From Dolomedes plantarius (taxonomy: Eukaryota; Arthropoda; Arachnida; Araneae; Dolomedidae): a stretch of DNA of 64,000 bases. Positions within the stretch are counted from its first letter, which is position 1; the number at the start of each line of letters is the position of its first letter. A program made the position numbers and the translations under genes. Shown piece by piece: positions 27,907 to 38,904 of this stretch. Below the pieces are notes generated by a model. It did no database searches. It was not told the DNA's origin and was given only the letters and a program-made list of their open reading frames with translations. The DNA lies in assembly GCA_907164885.2 (NCBI GenBank), contig OU015498.1, positions 125,890,227 to 125,954,226 of the forward strand. Direction: 5' to 3'.

Positions 27907-28093
27907 TTTTCATCTTAACCTTACATATTTTGTTCATTACAATATGGCCTTGTGTTTGTACAACTTTTATACCTCTTACTCTGGTTATTTTCAAATTTAA
28001 CTGTCTAGCAGTTCTGGTGGATATCACTGACAGAGTTGAGCCACTGTCTATGACACAGTCTACATTTTTATTGTTTGACAAATAACCTGACAC
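27869..28093 (-). pseudogene. Retroelement aspartic protease, joined to RNase H by deletion
   Basis: The minus-strand frame contains VDCVIDSGSTLSVIS, the DSG(S/T) active site of retropepsins, and the flap-like region VRGIKVVQTQGHIV. The coding similarity ends at KVKMKIGQ (about 27905), where it overlaps the RNase H frame starting at 27906. In a normal element several hundred codons of reverse transcriptase would lie here. Confidence 0.85.
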
Positions 28094-28194
28094 CTTTAAT
28101 AGTCAGGAATTAGGAGTATTCTCTGAGGGTGGTTCCAATGCAAGGGGTGAAGTCCTTTCATTATCAGCTCATTCCATTCTAAATGGACAGATTT

Positions 28195-29086
28195 GATGGC
28201 AATGAAAAGCGTTTGGAATACCTCTCTCTGTACACATTCTGCATGGAGTGGGAGACGAAGTGGGTGAGTTATCATAATTATTATGGCTAGAAAATCTAGG
28301 GTTAGTTAGGATAGATAGTTAGGATAGTTAGGATCTGATAGTTAGGATTAGATGGTCTTTGGTGTCGGTAGTAATTATGAGGTCTCTGGTAAGTATTTTG
28401 CCTCGGGGCATAAGTTCTAAGATCATTTGTATATCTTGGTACATCTGACCTATTCCAAGTTTGGGAATAATTCCTAAAGTAATAATTTCTGTTTTGAATT
28501 TGGGGAGTTCTAACAAACGGAGTTACATATCTGGGCGAGTCATTACTAGGTTGTGGATTCTCTCTTATTTTTACCAGTCTGTGAGCATGTTTAAGCCAAG
28601 CAATTGGGTCAACAGGGGAATTGATGGTCATTAGCGATTTTAGTTCCCTGGGGAGGCAATCAGTTAAACCCTCCATCATCATTTCACTTCTTAAATTCAC
28701 CTTTTTTCGATTTCTAATTTTCTCCTGAAATATTTTGTAATATCATCATTGTTTTCATTACATTTTAACCCTGCAAAATCACTAAAGGTAGTTAAGGTAG
28801 GGGTGAAAAAATGTTCTTTTAACAGAGTTACTAATTCTGTAAAATTATTAACTTGATAACAATTTTGAATATAAACGTTAAGTGCCTTTCCCTTTACAAA
28901 TGTTGAAAAATGTTTTAGTTTCCATTCATCATCTTTGTTTACTTCGATACATATTTTGTTGAAGTAGGATAACCATGAATCTATATCTATAGTGCCATCT
29001 TCAAAGGGCACAATGTTAATTTCGTTTTCAACATTCGAAACACTAAAAGAGTCATCACAATCAACATTTACTTTGGCAGTGTTCAT
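28195..29086 (-). pseudogene. Gypsy-type gag
   Basis: It starts at the Met ending at 29086 (MNTAKVNVDCDDSFSVSNVE) and includes the capsid-like region IDSWLSYFNKICIEVNKDDE and VKGKALNVYIQNCY. After a frameshift near 28700 it continues (28700-28302) through MMEGLTDCLPRELKSLM and an Arg/Tyr/Asn-rich linker. A zinc knuckle of the form CX2CX9HX4C (CRMC...FHCHQIC) is encoded around 28195-28245, after further frame breaks. The order capsid, basic linker, knuckle, protease is standard. Confidence 0.8.
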
Positions 29087-29700
29087 CTTGCTTCACTTAT
29101 ATTAGAAATTGCAAAAAAATAATATAATAACTGACCTGCTTAAAGCACCAACTTTTGTGGCATAAAATACAATACTAAATAAGAACTTTTTAAGAATGAT
29201 TGTGAACTTGAAATTTAGCTTATATGAGCTTCTTTGATTTCCGAGCAGCGTTCGGCGTTCACCCGGAAATCGTAATTATTTTCTTGAAATTCAATTTTTT
29301 GATGACTGTCGCTCACATATATTAAAAGTTGAATCACTTCTTGAAGGCCTAGTTGAATCGGATGCTGCAGACCTGGTACTTGACTTTACGATGGTGTAGT
29401 CTAAAACGGGAAGAAAAAATGGTGAGCTCAGGCGGGAAACAGAATTCGAAAACCAAACTGGAACAATGGCATCTTTACTTGCTTCGATGTAGTTGACTTC
29501 TGTTGCACTTCCCTGGTGTTGGATGAGGAATGTTTTAGCTTTGGTCATTTCAAGCTGGTGAATTCAGGAACGTATCCGGAAATCGAAATCAAAAGTCCTG
29601 CAGAACAATGGCGTCTTCGAAAGCGAAAACTCGTCACAAAGACTTTTTAACTTGTTCCAAACGTCGAACTTGGTTGTTGATCCTGTCCGACTTTCAGAAA
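29087..29700 (-). other. Gypsy element 5' leader
   Basis: Sequence between the 5' LTR and the gag start. Directly inside the LTR the minus strand reads TTTCTGAAAGTCGGACAGG, the primer-binding-site position. I could not assign a tRNA. The 85-codon minus-strand ORF at 29291-29548 has no recognised domain. Confidence 0.5.
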
Positions 29701-30008
29701 TGACCCAAATTGGGTCATCTCATGAAGTTAACACAATCGAGGCCGAAATAATACAATTAAAAAATCATAAAGAATAATTGAAATTTATTCCATGAGAACA
29801 GTGACATGACATATTATTCGCATCGAGCCAGTCCAGCGTGTGCCTCGTAAGAGCGCCAACATACAATTAGGTCAGAGAGGTTGCCAGAATTGGAGGAGGG
29901 CGTTAGTGTGTGGAAAGGCGAGGCATTTACGCCAAAGACAAGAAAGAGGTGTTACCAGGACACAGATAAAGTTCAGAATGGGCGATTATAGGTAGTTAGT
30001 AATATTAT

Positions 30009-30012
<4 letters not shown>
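29701..30012 (-). repeat. Gypsy-type element, 5' LTR
   Basis: 312 bp, partner of 24925-25235; TG...CA on the minus strand. The outer boundary runs into a (CA)n then (TA)n microsatellite (30013-30040). A palindromic inner end, TGACCCAAATTGGGTCA, is shared with the 3' LTR. Confidence 0.93.
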
Positions 30013-30039
<27 letters not shown>

Positions 30040-30040
<1 letters not shown>

Positions 30041-30420
30041 CCCAACAAACACAGAGGCATCGGGCCGGGGTCGGAAGGTTCCGGCCAGCCGATTTCACCA
30101 CTGCCGGGCCGGCGCATTAGGTCAGTATCGTTTCCGTCACGGCTGTGTCCTCTCGCCCGCGACTACCCCGTCGACTGCTGGGCCACTTCCGGTAGGAATT
30201 GAGACATCGTTCATCCGACTGCGAACCGTTAGGCAGCCGCGATTAAGCCATCGATGCGGACAGATACCTGGAGCGTAACCGGAGGTTGACGGGCCGGTTA
30301 CGGAAGCAATAATTGGTGTCGACATACCGTCATCTACCCATCTCGTAAACAGCAATGTGCCGTAGGTCCGGGCATCATGCCAGCATTCTACCAGAATCGG
30401 ACCGCCGGCAGTTTTTCAAA
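30040..30420 (-). mobile_element. GC-rich dispersed repeat with TA tail, copy 1
   Basis: A markedly GC- and CpG-rich block in AT-rich surroundings. On the minus strand it ends GGCCCGATGCCTCTGTGTTTG then TTGGGTATATATA. The same end (GGCCCGAT...CTGTGTTTGTTGGGTATATATA) occurs on the plus strand at 49276-49320, so this is a repeat family with a TA-microsatellite tail, perhaps a SINE. No polymerase III boxes are clear. The 72-codon minus ORF inside (30137-30355) is not recognised. Confidence 0.6.
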
Positions 30421-30424
30421 GTTT

Positions 30425-31655
30425 TGCGTAGGACCCTTTCGTTTATATGCTTATTATTTATTTCATTGACGAATAACCTCTGATATCAACCCTTTCACTT
30501 TTATTATTATTATTATTATTTTGCCTTCATATTTCTATTATTCTTTCCAGTTTTGCCTTATGTATTTTTAGGTATTACCAAATACTGATCTTCGTTATTA
30601 CCTAAAAATTTGCATATGAATCACAAGTTTACTTGTTAGAACAAAACCTCATTTTGTATTAAGATACATTTACCCAAATTTGAAAGTTAAGATAACATTA
30701 CTACCAACCATTAAAGCTAAATCATCTTTCCATTCGATCTAAGGTTCCAGTTTGTTTTTTTTAATTTAGAATGAGATTATAGTATGTAAAACAGTACTAC
30801 TTTAATAATTAACCCAAAAAATTTGTACTTCCCCAGTATAAAATTTATTAACATAATTTGATAAATTTATAAACATAAATTTGATACATTCATTTTTCAA
30901 ACGTGAGTAATGTGTAGTGTGTATGATGAAACCCATCATTGTGAGCTTATGAAAACTTGCTCAGAATTTATTTAAATTATTTTTTGGTGTAGAGTTAATA
31001 AATGCTCTACAGATAAGAAAATTATTTTTTGCATAGTTTTGTGAATTAAAGAGTAATTCATTAAATTCTTATAAGTCATTTTTAAAAAATATTTTCTTTT
31101 ATATTATATTGGACATTCAATATCCAACACTTGATAGTACTATTTTTGAGAAATAGTACTATGATAGTAATATCTTCTATTGTAATTTTGAGAAATAATT
31201 ATAGACACACATGTTTTTAAATACAGAAAAGAGCTGGTTTAAAGTAAAAATAGTTTATTTAGAAAGTACATAGCACATTTACACTATTTATTTCTATAAA
31301 ACAGGATCCTTTCGCTGTAGCTCTGTTCCATCTGTACAGCATCTAGGGGAAAAAAAAGAAAGAAAATCAGTTCATAAATTTATGTGAAAGGAAAATGACT
31401 CCCATCCCCTGATATAATTTATGAATCAAAAGAATTGATTTAAATTATTTTTTGATGTAGAGTTAGTAAATGCTCTGCAGATAAGAAAATTATTTTTTGC
31501 ATAGTTTTGTACATTAAAGGGTAATTTATTGTTGTAAAAATAGTTGATTGTTGAAAGTAGTTGAAAAAATTCATTGTTGATAAAGTAGAATTAAATAAAT
31601 CCAATTAGGAAATATAAATTCTGAGACAGGGGTTTAAAAAAACTTGATATAAAAC
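30425..31655. other. AT-rich spacer with a 95-bp direct repeat
   Basis: A segment at 30971-31065 (TTTAAATTATTTTTTGGTGT..) is repeated at 31439-31530 in the same orientation with a handful of differences. The copies are 468 bp apart. No gene is visible. Confidence 0.6.
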
Positions 31656-32381
31656 TGTCAGCGTGCACGTGAAACGAGCACGTCAACAAAAAACCTAATA
31701 ATTAAATTGCAGAGTAAAATCGCAGAAGAAACGTTGTTTGTTACAATAGGTATACGTTAAAACTATTGATGAAAGCATAGACAAGACTTTTTCAACAATA
31801 ACAATTCAAATTTATTTGTTTAAAATATTAAAAGTTAGTTTAAAAATCTTCAACAATAAAATATCCATATCAATCAATAGCGTTCTCTAAATTCATTCAA
31901 AAAAAACAAGTTTCATATATACAAACAACAGTGTCTATACACTGTGATGGAATTACCTCAAGTTAGGCATAGGCAAAGACTGTTAGCCCCTTATTCTATT
32001 TTCTTTACTGCGTTTTAAACTTAAACTATAAATCAACATTACCTTTTTTCAGATTGTCCTCAGCTTCATTATCTATCTATTCAACTATAGTCGAGAAAAG
32101 CTCCTCCTTCTCCTCTTTTTTTTTACTGAATCGTATGTGAGCCTTATATACGCCTCATCTAATGATATTCAACGATCCGGTTTGTTTAAAACGCACCAAC
32201 TACTGGAAACTGAATAATAAATTATTTACGGTAGCTTCTTCACAGCTGTGGAAATTCGATTAAAGATTTGATCCGGTTATCAGGTTTTATGATCAAACCG
32301 GTCTAGAACAAATGACGCAATACCCGGAAAGGCAAGTACATGATTCGTTTCACAAGTAGTCTTTAGTGTAACTCGCTAACA
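31656..32381 (-). repeat. Copia element, 3' LTR (long form, 726 bp)
   Basis: On the minus strand it begins TGTTAGCGAGTTACAC and ends CGTGCACGCTGACA. It is nearly identical to 37822-38353 but contains an extra ~195 bp (about 31922-32130). The flanking pentamer AAAAC (31651-31655) is repeated beyond the other LTR. Confidence 0.96.
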
Positions 32382-32383
32382 AA

Positions 32384-32396
32384 TGCCCCCCCACTT
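32384..32396 (-). other. Polypurine tract of the copia element
   Basis: The minus strand reads AAGTGGGGGGGCATT directly before the 3' LTR start, the usual plus-strand primer position. Confidence 0.8.
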
Positions 32397-33302
32397 GTCT
32401 TTTCGACATAAACTAGTAATATGAGAATTCAAAACCATCACAGTTTACATTTCGATTTTTTTCTGTCAGAACTAGAATACATATAAAACAATTAATTCAA
32501 ACCAACATTAGTCTTGTTAACAAAAATGCGATAGCAACATATAACAACAATAATACAGTCTTAACTTAGGAATACACAGGTACAAAACAAATTGCTGAGA
32601 AGGTTCAAATCTGCAAGTTCTAAACAAAAGTTATTTCTGCTTCTGTACACTATTGTTGGCTGAAAACCAATATAACAACTAACAAACCACAATAAAGAGT
32701 TAAAACATACAATGACTAGGACACGACTACATTCAATCATATTCAAATATCAATACATATGTACGTGGGCGCCCACTCATACAAATTCATTCAAACACAT
32801 AAAACAAATTGGTTTTCCATTGAGAAGTTATCGTAAAATATTTAAATATCTAAAAACACAGAATACATCCCATAATATCGCACTGCATAAATATCAGAAA
32901 AACAATTCACATACAAACACTGAGCTTTAAACAAATTTTTCATTAGACAAACTTTCCTTGATTAGGTGGATGGAATAATTAACGTGGCAGTCCCCTCAAC
33001 AAAACAGGGATTCACCAAAAATAAAAAAACATACCCGCGACCCAAAGCCCTCCGGTGCCTCGACAAATTTACAAATACACCACCTGAACCACTCTGACAA
33101 TTACATTTGCACCTAACCCGAGACGGTACGTTAGGCTGTTCGGATCCAGATGATATGCTGAAAAAATGTCACCTTAGACACCTTCAGACGTTTAGGTGGG
33201 GAAAAAACATCCACCCAAAACAAGTAAACAAAAACATTGCAAAAATTCACAATTTCAAACACTAAGTGCACACACCACTTCAAAATAAATTCGTGCAAAA
33301 AT
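32397..33302 (-). other. Copia 3' untranslated interior
   Basis: About 0.9 kb between the pol stop and the polypurine tract. No ORF with recognisable content; it appears to be untranslated element sequence. Confidence 0.6.
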
Positions 33303-36300
33303 TCAAGAAAAGTTCATGCAAAAAATCTCATCACATAGGTGCCTCAGTTCGAATTTGGTCAGGGGTTTGGTAAAAGGATCTGCTAGATTTTCTTTACTTT
33401 TTATATAATTTATGTCAAATATGTTCTGATAAACTAGGTCACGAATAAAAAATAATTTGACATCAATATGCTTACTTCTATGGTTCTCTACTGGGGATTT
33501 AACAAAATCTATACACGCCATGTTATCAACATATAGAATTGACCTAAGCTTTCCTCCAAGAACTAACTTTCTGGCATAACATTCTTCTAGAATTCTATCA
33601 AACCACATAAGTTCCTTTGTGGCCTCTGTCATAGCGTAGAATTCACTTTCCATAGTTGACAACGACACGCACTTCTCCTTGAAAGTCCTCCACATGACTG
33701 GAGCTTTTCCAAGAAACACTATCTGTCCCCCCATAGAAGTCCTGTCATCCTTATTGGCTGCGAAATCTGCATCGGTGTAAACCGTTATACTAGGTTCATT
33801 GCACGCAAGTTTAAGTTTAAAATTGTGTGTGTGTATAACATAGCCCAAAAGTTTTATCAAACCATCCCAGTGAATTCTACCAGGATTACTTTGGTATTGG
33901 CTAAAAATGTTAACGGCATAACTTATGTCGGGCCTGGTTCTACTAGCGAGGAACGATAGACAGCCTAGTAAATTTCTATAGGGATATTGTTTCATTTCTT
34001 CTATTTCAACATCTGATTGTGGACACTGTTTCTTTGAGAATACTGTACCCTTGCTGATTGGAAGTGAGGAAACCGGTACGAAGAATTTTGTAAACCTTTT
34101 ACGAATATCGTCAATATAAATTGACTGACTCAACAAAACTTCTCCCCCCTTTTCTTCAAACTCAACTCCCAACAGCTTTCTAGTTTTTCCCAAAATTTTT
34201 AAATCAAAATGTGTCTTCAACAATCCTATGGCTTTGTCTATTATCTCCTCGTCCTTACCGAACAAAACCATGTCATCAACATATAAAAGTAAAATCAACA
34301 CACAATTAAAATCATATGCACAGTTACACCAATTTAGTTTGCTAAAACCTAGTTCTATCAATACTTTATGAATCTCGAAGAACCATTCTCTACCACTTTG
34401 ATGCAATCCATAGATAGCTTTATCCAATTTGCATACAAAATCTTCCTTACCTTCTACAACAAAACCGGGAGGCTGAGACATGTAAATATCATCTTTTAAT
34501 GGTGCATACAGATAAGCTCCTTTGACATCACACTGTCTGTGGGTCCAACCCTGTAAAACTACTAAAAGTGAGAAGAAAAAACGAATTAGACTGAAATTAA
34601 TGACAGGGCTAAAAGTCTCTTCGTAAGAAACTCCTTTAATTTGTTTAAAACCCTGTGCCACCAGTCTGGCCTTATACCTGGCCACCTCGCCCTTTTCGTC
34701 TCTTTTCAACGCAAAAACCCACCGGCATCCTATGATATCTGTATCTGATGGTAACTCAACTAGGTGCCATACCTGTCTTTCTGTCATGACTTTCATCTCT
34801 TCTTCCATGGCGTCTACCCACTGTTTATGCTGTGGTGATTTCAATGCTTGCTTGTAAGTATTAGGCATCTGTATATCGTCTAGTCAAGAACTAGCATAAC
34901 TTGTGGATGCGGTAGCTGGTTTATCTGATATTTTCCCTTTATATCCATTTTTATCTGAGGAATCGGAATGGATTCTTTCCAATCGACCAAATGGATTTCT
35001 TTTCCAATCGCTACTTCTAAGATCTTGGGCTGGCAAGGGACTCGTATCAATTTGGGTTTCTTCAGGACTATCTTTTTCCACCAAATCTTCGTCACTCTCA
35101 CGGGGTAGATTCTGACCTAAATTGATAATAGAAACGTCTTCATCTCCCTCATGTTTGGAGTATGATTCGGTGTTAGGATTATCACTGGGACCCATCATTG
35201 CTCCACTGTCGCCTTCCATCCCTTGTGAATCCTCACAGAATCTGACATTTATGGTCTCCACCACATTATTGGTATCTGGGAACCATATCCGATAACCCTT
35301 GGTGTTAAAGGCATATCCAATCATCACCCCTTTCTTCGCCTTGGCGTCTAACTTCGCTCTGTGTTGTCGTGGTACACCAACATACGCGATGGACCCAAAC
35401 GGCTTCAAGTGGTTTACCGATGGCTTATACCCTCCAAAAAGCTCAAATGGTGTCTTACTTAGACCTTTATGTACAACCCTGTTCCAGACATAGGTGAAAC
35501 TTAAAACTGCATCAGGCCAAAATTTTGTCTCTAACCCACTGTCTGCTAACAAGCACTTCGCCCCATTTGATACTGTCTGGTTGAACCTTTCTGCAGTACC
35601 GTTCTGCTCTGGTGTATATGTGTTTGTGAGTTCATGTTTTACCCCATGATCATTGCAAAATTGTGTAAAATTATTGTTTACAAACTCAGTCCCGTTATCG
35701 GTACGGATACTTTTTATTTTCCGCCCTAGGAACCTCTCTGCACGAGCGACATGATTTCTAAAAATCCGGAAAACCTCAGATTTTTCACACATAGGGTAAA
35801 CAGAGCACTTACGTGAATGGTCGTCTATAATCGATAAAAAATATTTTTCACCGTTGCGACCAATAGTACTGCAAGGACCCCAAGTATCCATATAGATCAA
35901 ATCATTGGGATATTTAGAGCGTCTAAAATTTACAGATTTAAAACTAACCGGTCTGAACTTGTTAAGTGTACAGGTTTCACAGTCAAAATTATGATCTTCA
36001 AATTTTTCCAACCCCTTTATGGCATGTTTCCTAATTGTATCCCGGACTACATATGGACTTATATGTGCTAACCTTCGATGTACCAGTTCATCGTCAACTT
36101 TCCTGGCCACACAAGCACTGCAATCCTCTCTTATTCTGGCAACTCGGGGATTTTTAGGACAAACCTGATATAAACCATTCTTTAATTTGGCAAAAAAAAC
36201 AGTTTTATCATACCGGTTTTTAATTCTTACCATACCTTGACCGCCTTCGAACCTGAGACCTTGTCTGTCTAAAACAGAACCTGAAATTAAATTCAACTTA

Positions 36301-37550
36301 AGATTAGGTGAATGCATGACATTGTACAAATGGAATGTTCTGGAGCCAAACTGTAGCTGAATTGTCCCTCTACCTGTAATCGGGAATGTCACTCCTTCGA
36401 TAGCTACGGATAATTTATCGTCCTTTATTTCCTCAAAATCCTGGAACCACTCCTTCACTTTACAAAAGTGATGACTAGCAGCAGTGTCGAAAGTCCATAA
36501 ATTCGAAGATTCTTCAAAATTACTCACATAAGTTTGCACAAGATTAATCGAAGGAAATCTCACCTTCTTATTTGCTGAATTTGGTTTTGATTTATAACGC
36601 ACAGGACTTATTCCACGTGCAGGGGAATGACTTCTAACTGCCGTACTCTTCCGATAAGGTGATGTATTTCTTGGTGGAACACGCTGTCTCTGTTGGTACT
36701 CGTTAACGGGATTTCCATTGAAACAATTTCTTTTAATATGTCCCACCTGATTACACCTAAAACATGTCATATTTTTCTTGCGTGTGACTGCAGAATAAGC
36801 TTTGACTTCATGCATTTTGTTACGGTCTTGTTCTCGTACCGTCAGTCTATCTTCCTCAGCTACCAGTTCTACGAGTATGTCCTTAAATTTAAATTTTTCT
36901 TCTGGCCATCGTAATATGGATTGTGAAATGCTATCATAAGTTTCTGGTAAGTAGCGTAATAACTGAAAACTAACGTAAATTTCATTAATTGGTTGGTTTA
37001 TACCTCGTAATTTTTCAACAATTCTCGTTAAACGTGCTGCAAACAGGCTAATTTTTTCATGTGGTTGAATTCTGCTAGAAAATAGTTCATTAATCAGTTG
37101 CATATGCCTCGACCTATTGTCGGGTTCAAAAAATAATTTTAATTTGAGCCATGCTTCTCGGGCATTCTCTATTCCCTCCACTATTTTCCGAAATTCAGGG
37201 GAAATATTTAAATAAATCAATGAAATTGCGGTTCCTGCACGGAGATTATAATCCCCAACGTCACGATATGTAACTTCAGGACCCGGATACTCTACCTGAG
37301 TAGTTACACTCTTTGTAGTATCGGTATCTTTACTCGCTGTGCTTTCAACTTCCGTTTTTTCATTCTTAATTTTAAGTTTTGGTACTAGCTCTGTGCCTGC
37401 TACTATGCCCCAACATCCACGCTCCATAAGAATGTACCTCATATCTTCAGCCCAATTCCCGTAATTTGTTGCGTTCAGCTTCTCTATTTGGGTCTGCATT
37501 TTAATTGTATCCCCGAAATTCACACTTTTCAAAACTTCAAATTCTTTCAA
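33303..37550 (-). CDS. Ty1/copia gag-pol polyprotein, one in-frame TGA
   Basis: One minus-strand frame of about 1415 codons; the start could also be the Met ending at 37499. Gag has an N-terminal NYGNWAEDMRYIL block, a copia-type capsid region and a CCHC knuckle (CFRCNQVGHIKRNC, residues 263-276). Protease shows WTFDTAASHHF (Asp355; DTA instead of the commoner DSG). Integrase has an HRRLAH...CETC zinc domain and the DD35E triad: Asp555 in YMDTWG, Asp618 in RTDNGTEF, Glu654 in NGTAERF. A TGA at 34884-34886 then interrupts the linker. The following 521 codons from 34868 are in the same frame and encode copia reverse transcriptase (CDVKGAYLYA; LLYVDDM at residues 194-200 of that part) and RNase H (TDADFAANKDDRTS, STMESEFYA, YVDNMACIDF, NHRSKHIDVK). 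All catalytic residues appear intact. The stop makes this copy probably inactive. Confidence 0.95.
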
Positions 37551-37802
37551 AATACAAAATAAACTTCACTTGTCGTCTATGTTAATATGCATCAACATTA
37601 AACTAACTTCAATTCCATTCAACGCCGCCCCATCTTCAGGGCCACTGATATAGTATCAAAACGTAAAAACATATTTTCATGGGCGAAATATTGTAATAAC
37701 ATTGTTGCTAATAATTCTTTCAGTTGTTATGAGCGTATACCGTCAATAACATCTGGTCATTGCCTATTTAGCTTTTATGGTCATATACCTTCAGTAACAT
37801 CT

Positions 37803-37821
37803 GGCCCATAACCTCTTTTAT
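37803..37821 (-). other. Primer-binding site, initiator tRNA-Met half-molecule type
   Basis: Directly inside the 5' LTR the minus strand reads AAAAGAGGTTATGGGCCAG. GGTTATGGGCC is complementary to the anticodon-stem region of eukaryotic initiator tRNA-Met (GGCCCAUAACC). Drosophila copia is known to prime from an internal fragment of this tRNA, not from its 3' end. Confidence 0.75.
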
Positions 37822-38353
37822 TGTCAGCGTGCACGTGAAACGAGCACGTCAACAAAAAACCTAATAATTAAATTGCAGAGTAAAATCGCAGAAGAAACGT
37901 TGTTTGTTACAATAGGTATACGTTAAAACTATTGATGAAAGCATAGACAAGACTTTTTCAACAATAACAATTCAAATTTATTTGTTTAAAATATTAAAAG
38001 TTAGTTTAAAAATCTTCAACAATAAAATATCCATATCAATCAATAGCGTTCTCTAAATTCATTAAAAAAAAACAAGTCTCATATATACATCGTATTACTG
38101 AATCGTATGTGAGCCTTATATACGCCTCATCTAATGATATTCAACGATCCGGTTTGTTTAAAACGCACCAACTACTGGAAACTGAATAATAAATTATTTA
38201 CGGTAGCTTCTTCACAGCTGTGGAAATTCGATTAAAGATTTGATCCGGTTATCAGGTTTTATGATCAAACCGGTCTAGAACAAATGACGCAATACCCGGA
38301 AAGGCAAGTACATGATTCGTTTCACAAGTAGTCTTTAGTGTAACTCGCTAACA
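37822..38353 (-). repeat. Copia element, 5' LTR (short form, 532 bp)
   Basis: Same ends as 31656-32381 and near-identical sequence. It has only a few bases (TCGTATT) where the other LTR has about 200 bp, following CATATATACA. It is flanked on the outside by the AAAAC target duplication. Confidence 0.96.
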
Positions 38354-38358
38354 AAAAC

Positions 38359-38900
38359 AGCGCCCAACACACGAGTGCAGTTTTAAATCTGTTGTCATTT
38401 TATTGATAACTACTTCCAAAAAGTAAATTCCTGCTGAATTCCTGCTGATTGAATGCTAAGTAAAACATTTGCATACAAAATCTTAAATTTCTAAATTTGA
38501 TTACAACATGCCATAGAGAGCATTAATACAGATGCTGGGTCAGATTTAGAAATTTAAGATTTTATATGCTAACATATTATTTAGTATTCAATCTTCATTC
38601 TTGTGTTTCTTTACTTTCAATGTGAGAGTGATTCACGATAGTGAAGAGAAAATTTTGTTGTCATTATAAACAAGTCTCTCAATCAGCTTTCAATTATTGT
38701 ACTCTATCAAGGCATTCTAATCTATTTTATTTATATCTGTAATAACTAATCATTTAATTGACAGGATTGAATGTCTTACTGTACTCAGAAATTTAGTGAA
38801 AAGGGTGAATACTCTTTAACAACTAATCTATTACTATAATAATGAATAAAGTAAACATTTATTATATTATGTAGCTTTCACAGTAATTGGTTTTACAAAA
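38359..38900. other. AT-rich stretch left of the long hairpin
   Basis: No gene. It contains local near-repeats of AAATTTAAGATTTTATATGC-like sequence (about 38482 and 38549), partly in inverted form. It may be a looser continuation of the hairpin arm. Confidence 0.4.
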
Positions 38901-38904
38901 AATG

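Larger units (their letters stand above)
24925..30012 (-). mobile_element. Gypsy-type LTR retroelement lacking RT core, 5.1 kb
   Basis: Two LTRs (29701-30012 and 24925-25235) bound an internal region that reads gag, protease, RNase H, integrase on the minus strand, the Ty3/gypsy order. The LTRs differ by about 7 percent by eye, so the copy is old. No target duplication is evident; the right flank is a CA/TA microsatellite. The interior has lost the reverse-transcriptase fingers and palm and the integrase HHCC domain, so this copy cannot move by itself. Confidence 0.9.
31656..38353 (-). mobile_element. Ty1/copia retrotransposon, structurally complete, 6.7 kb
   Basis: TG...CA LTRs at 31656-32381 and 37822-38353, a perfect 5-bp target duplication AAAAC (31651-31655 and 38354-38358), an internal polypurine tract and a primer site define a full insertion. 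Gag-pol occupies the minus strand at 37550-33303 in one frame with a single stop. LTR substitutions are few, so insertion was recent relative to everything else here. The only large difference is the 195-bp length polymorphism between the LTRs, which must postdate insertion because both LTRs are copied from one template. Confidence 0.97.
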
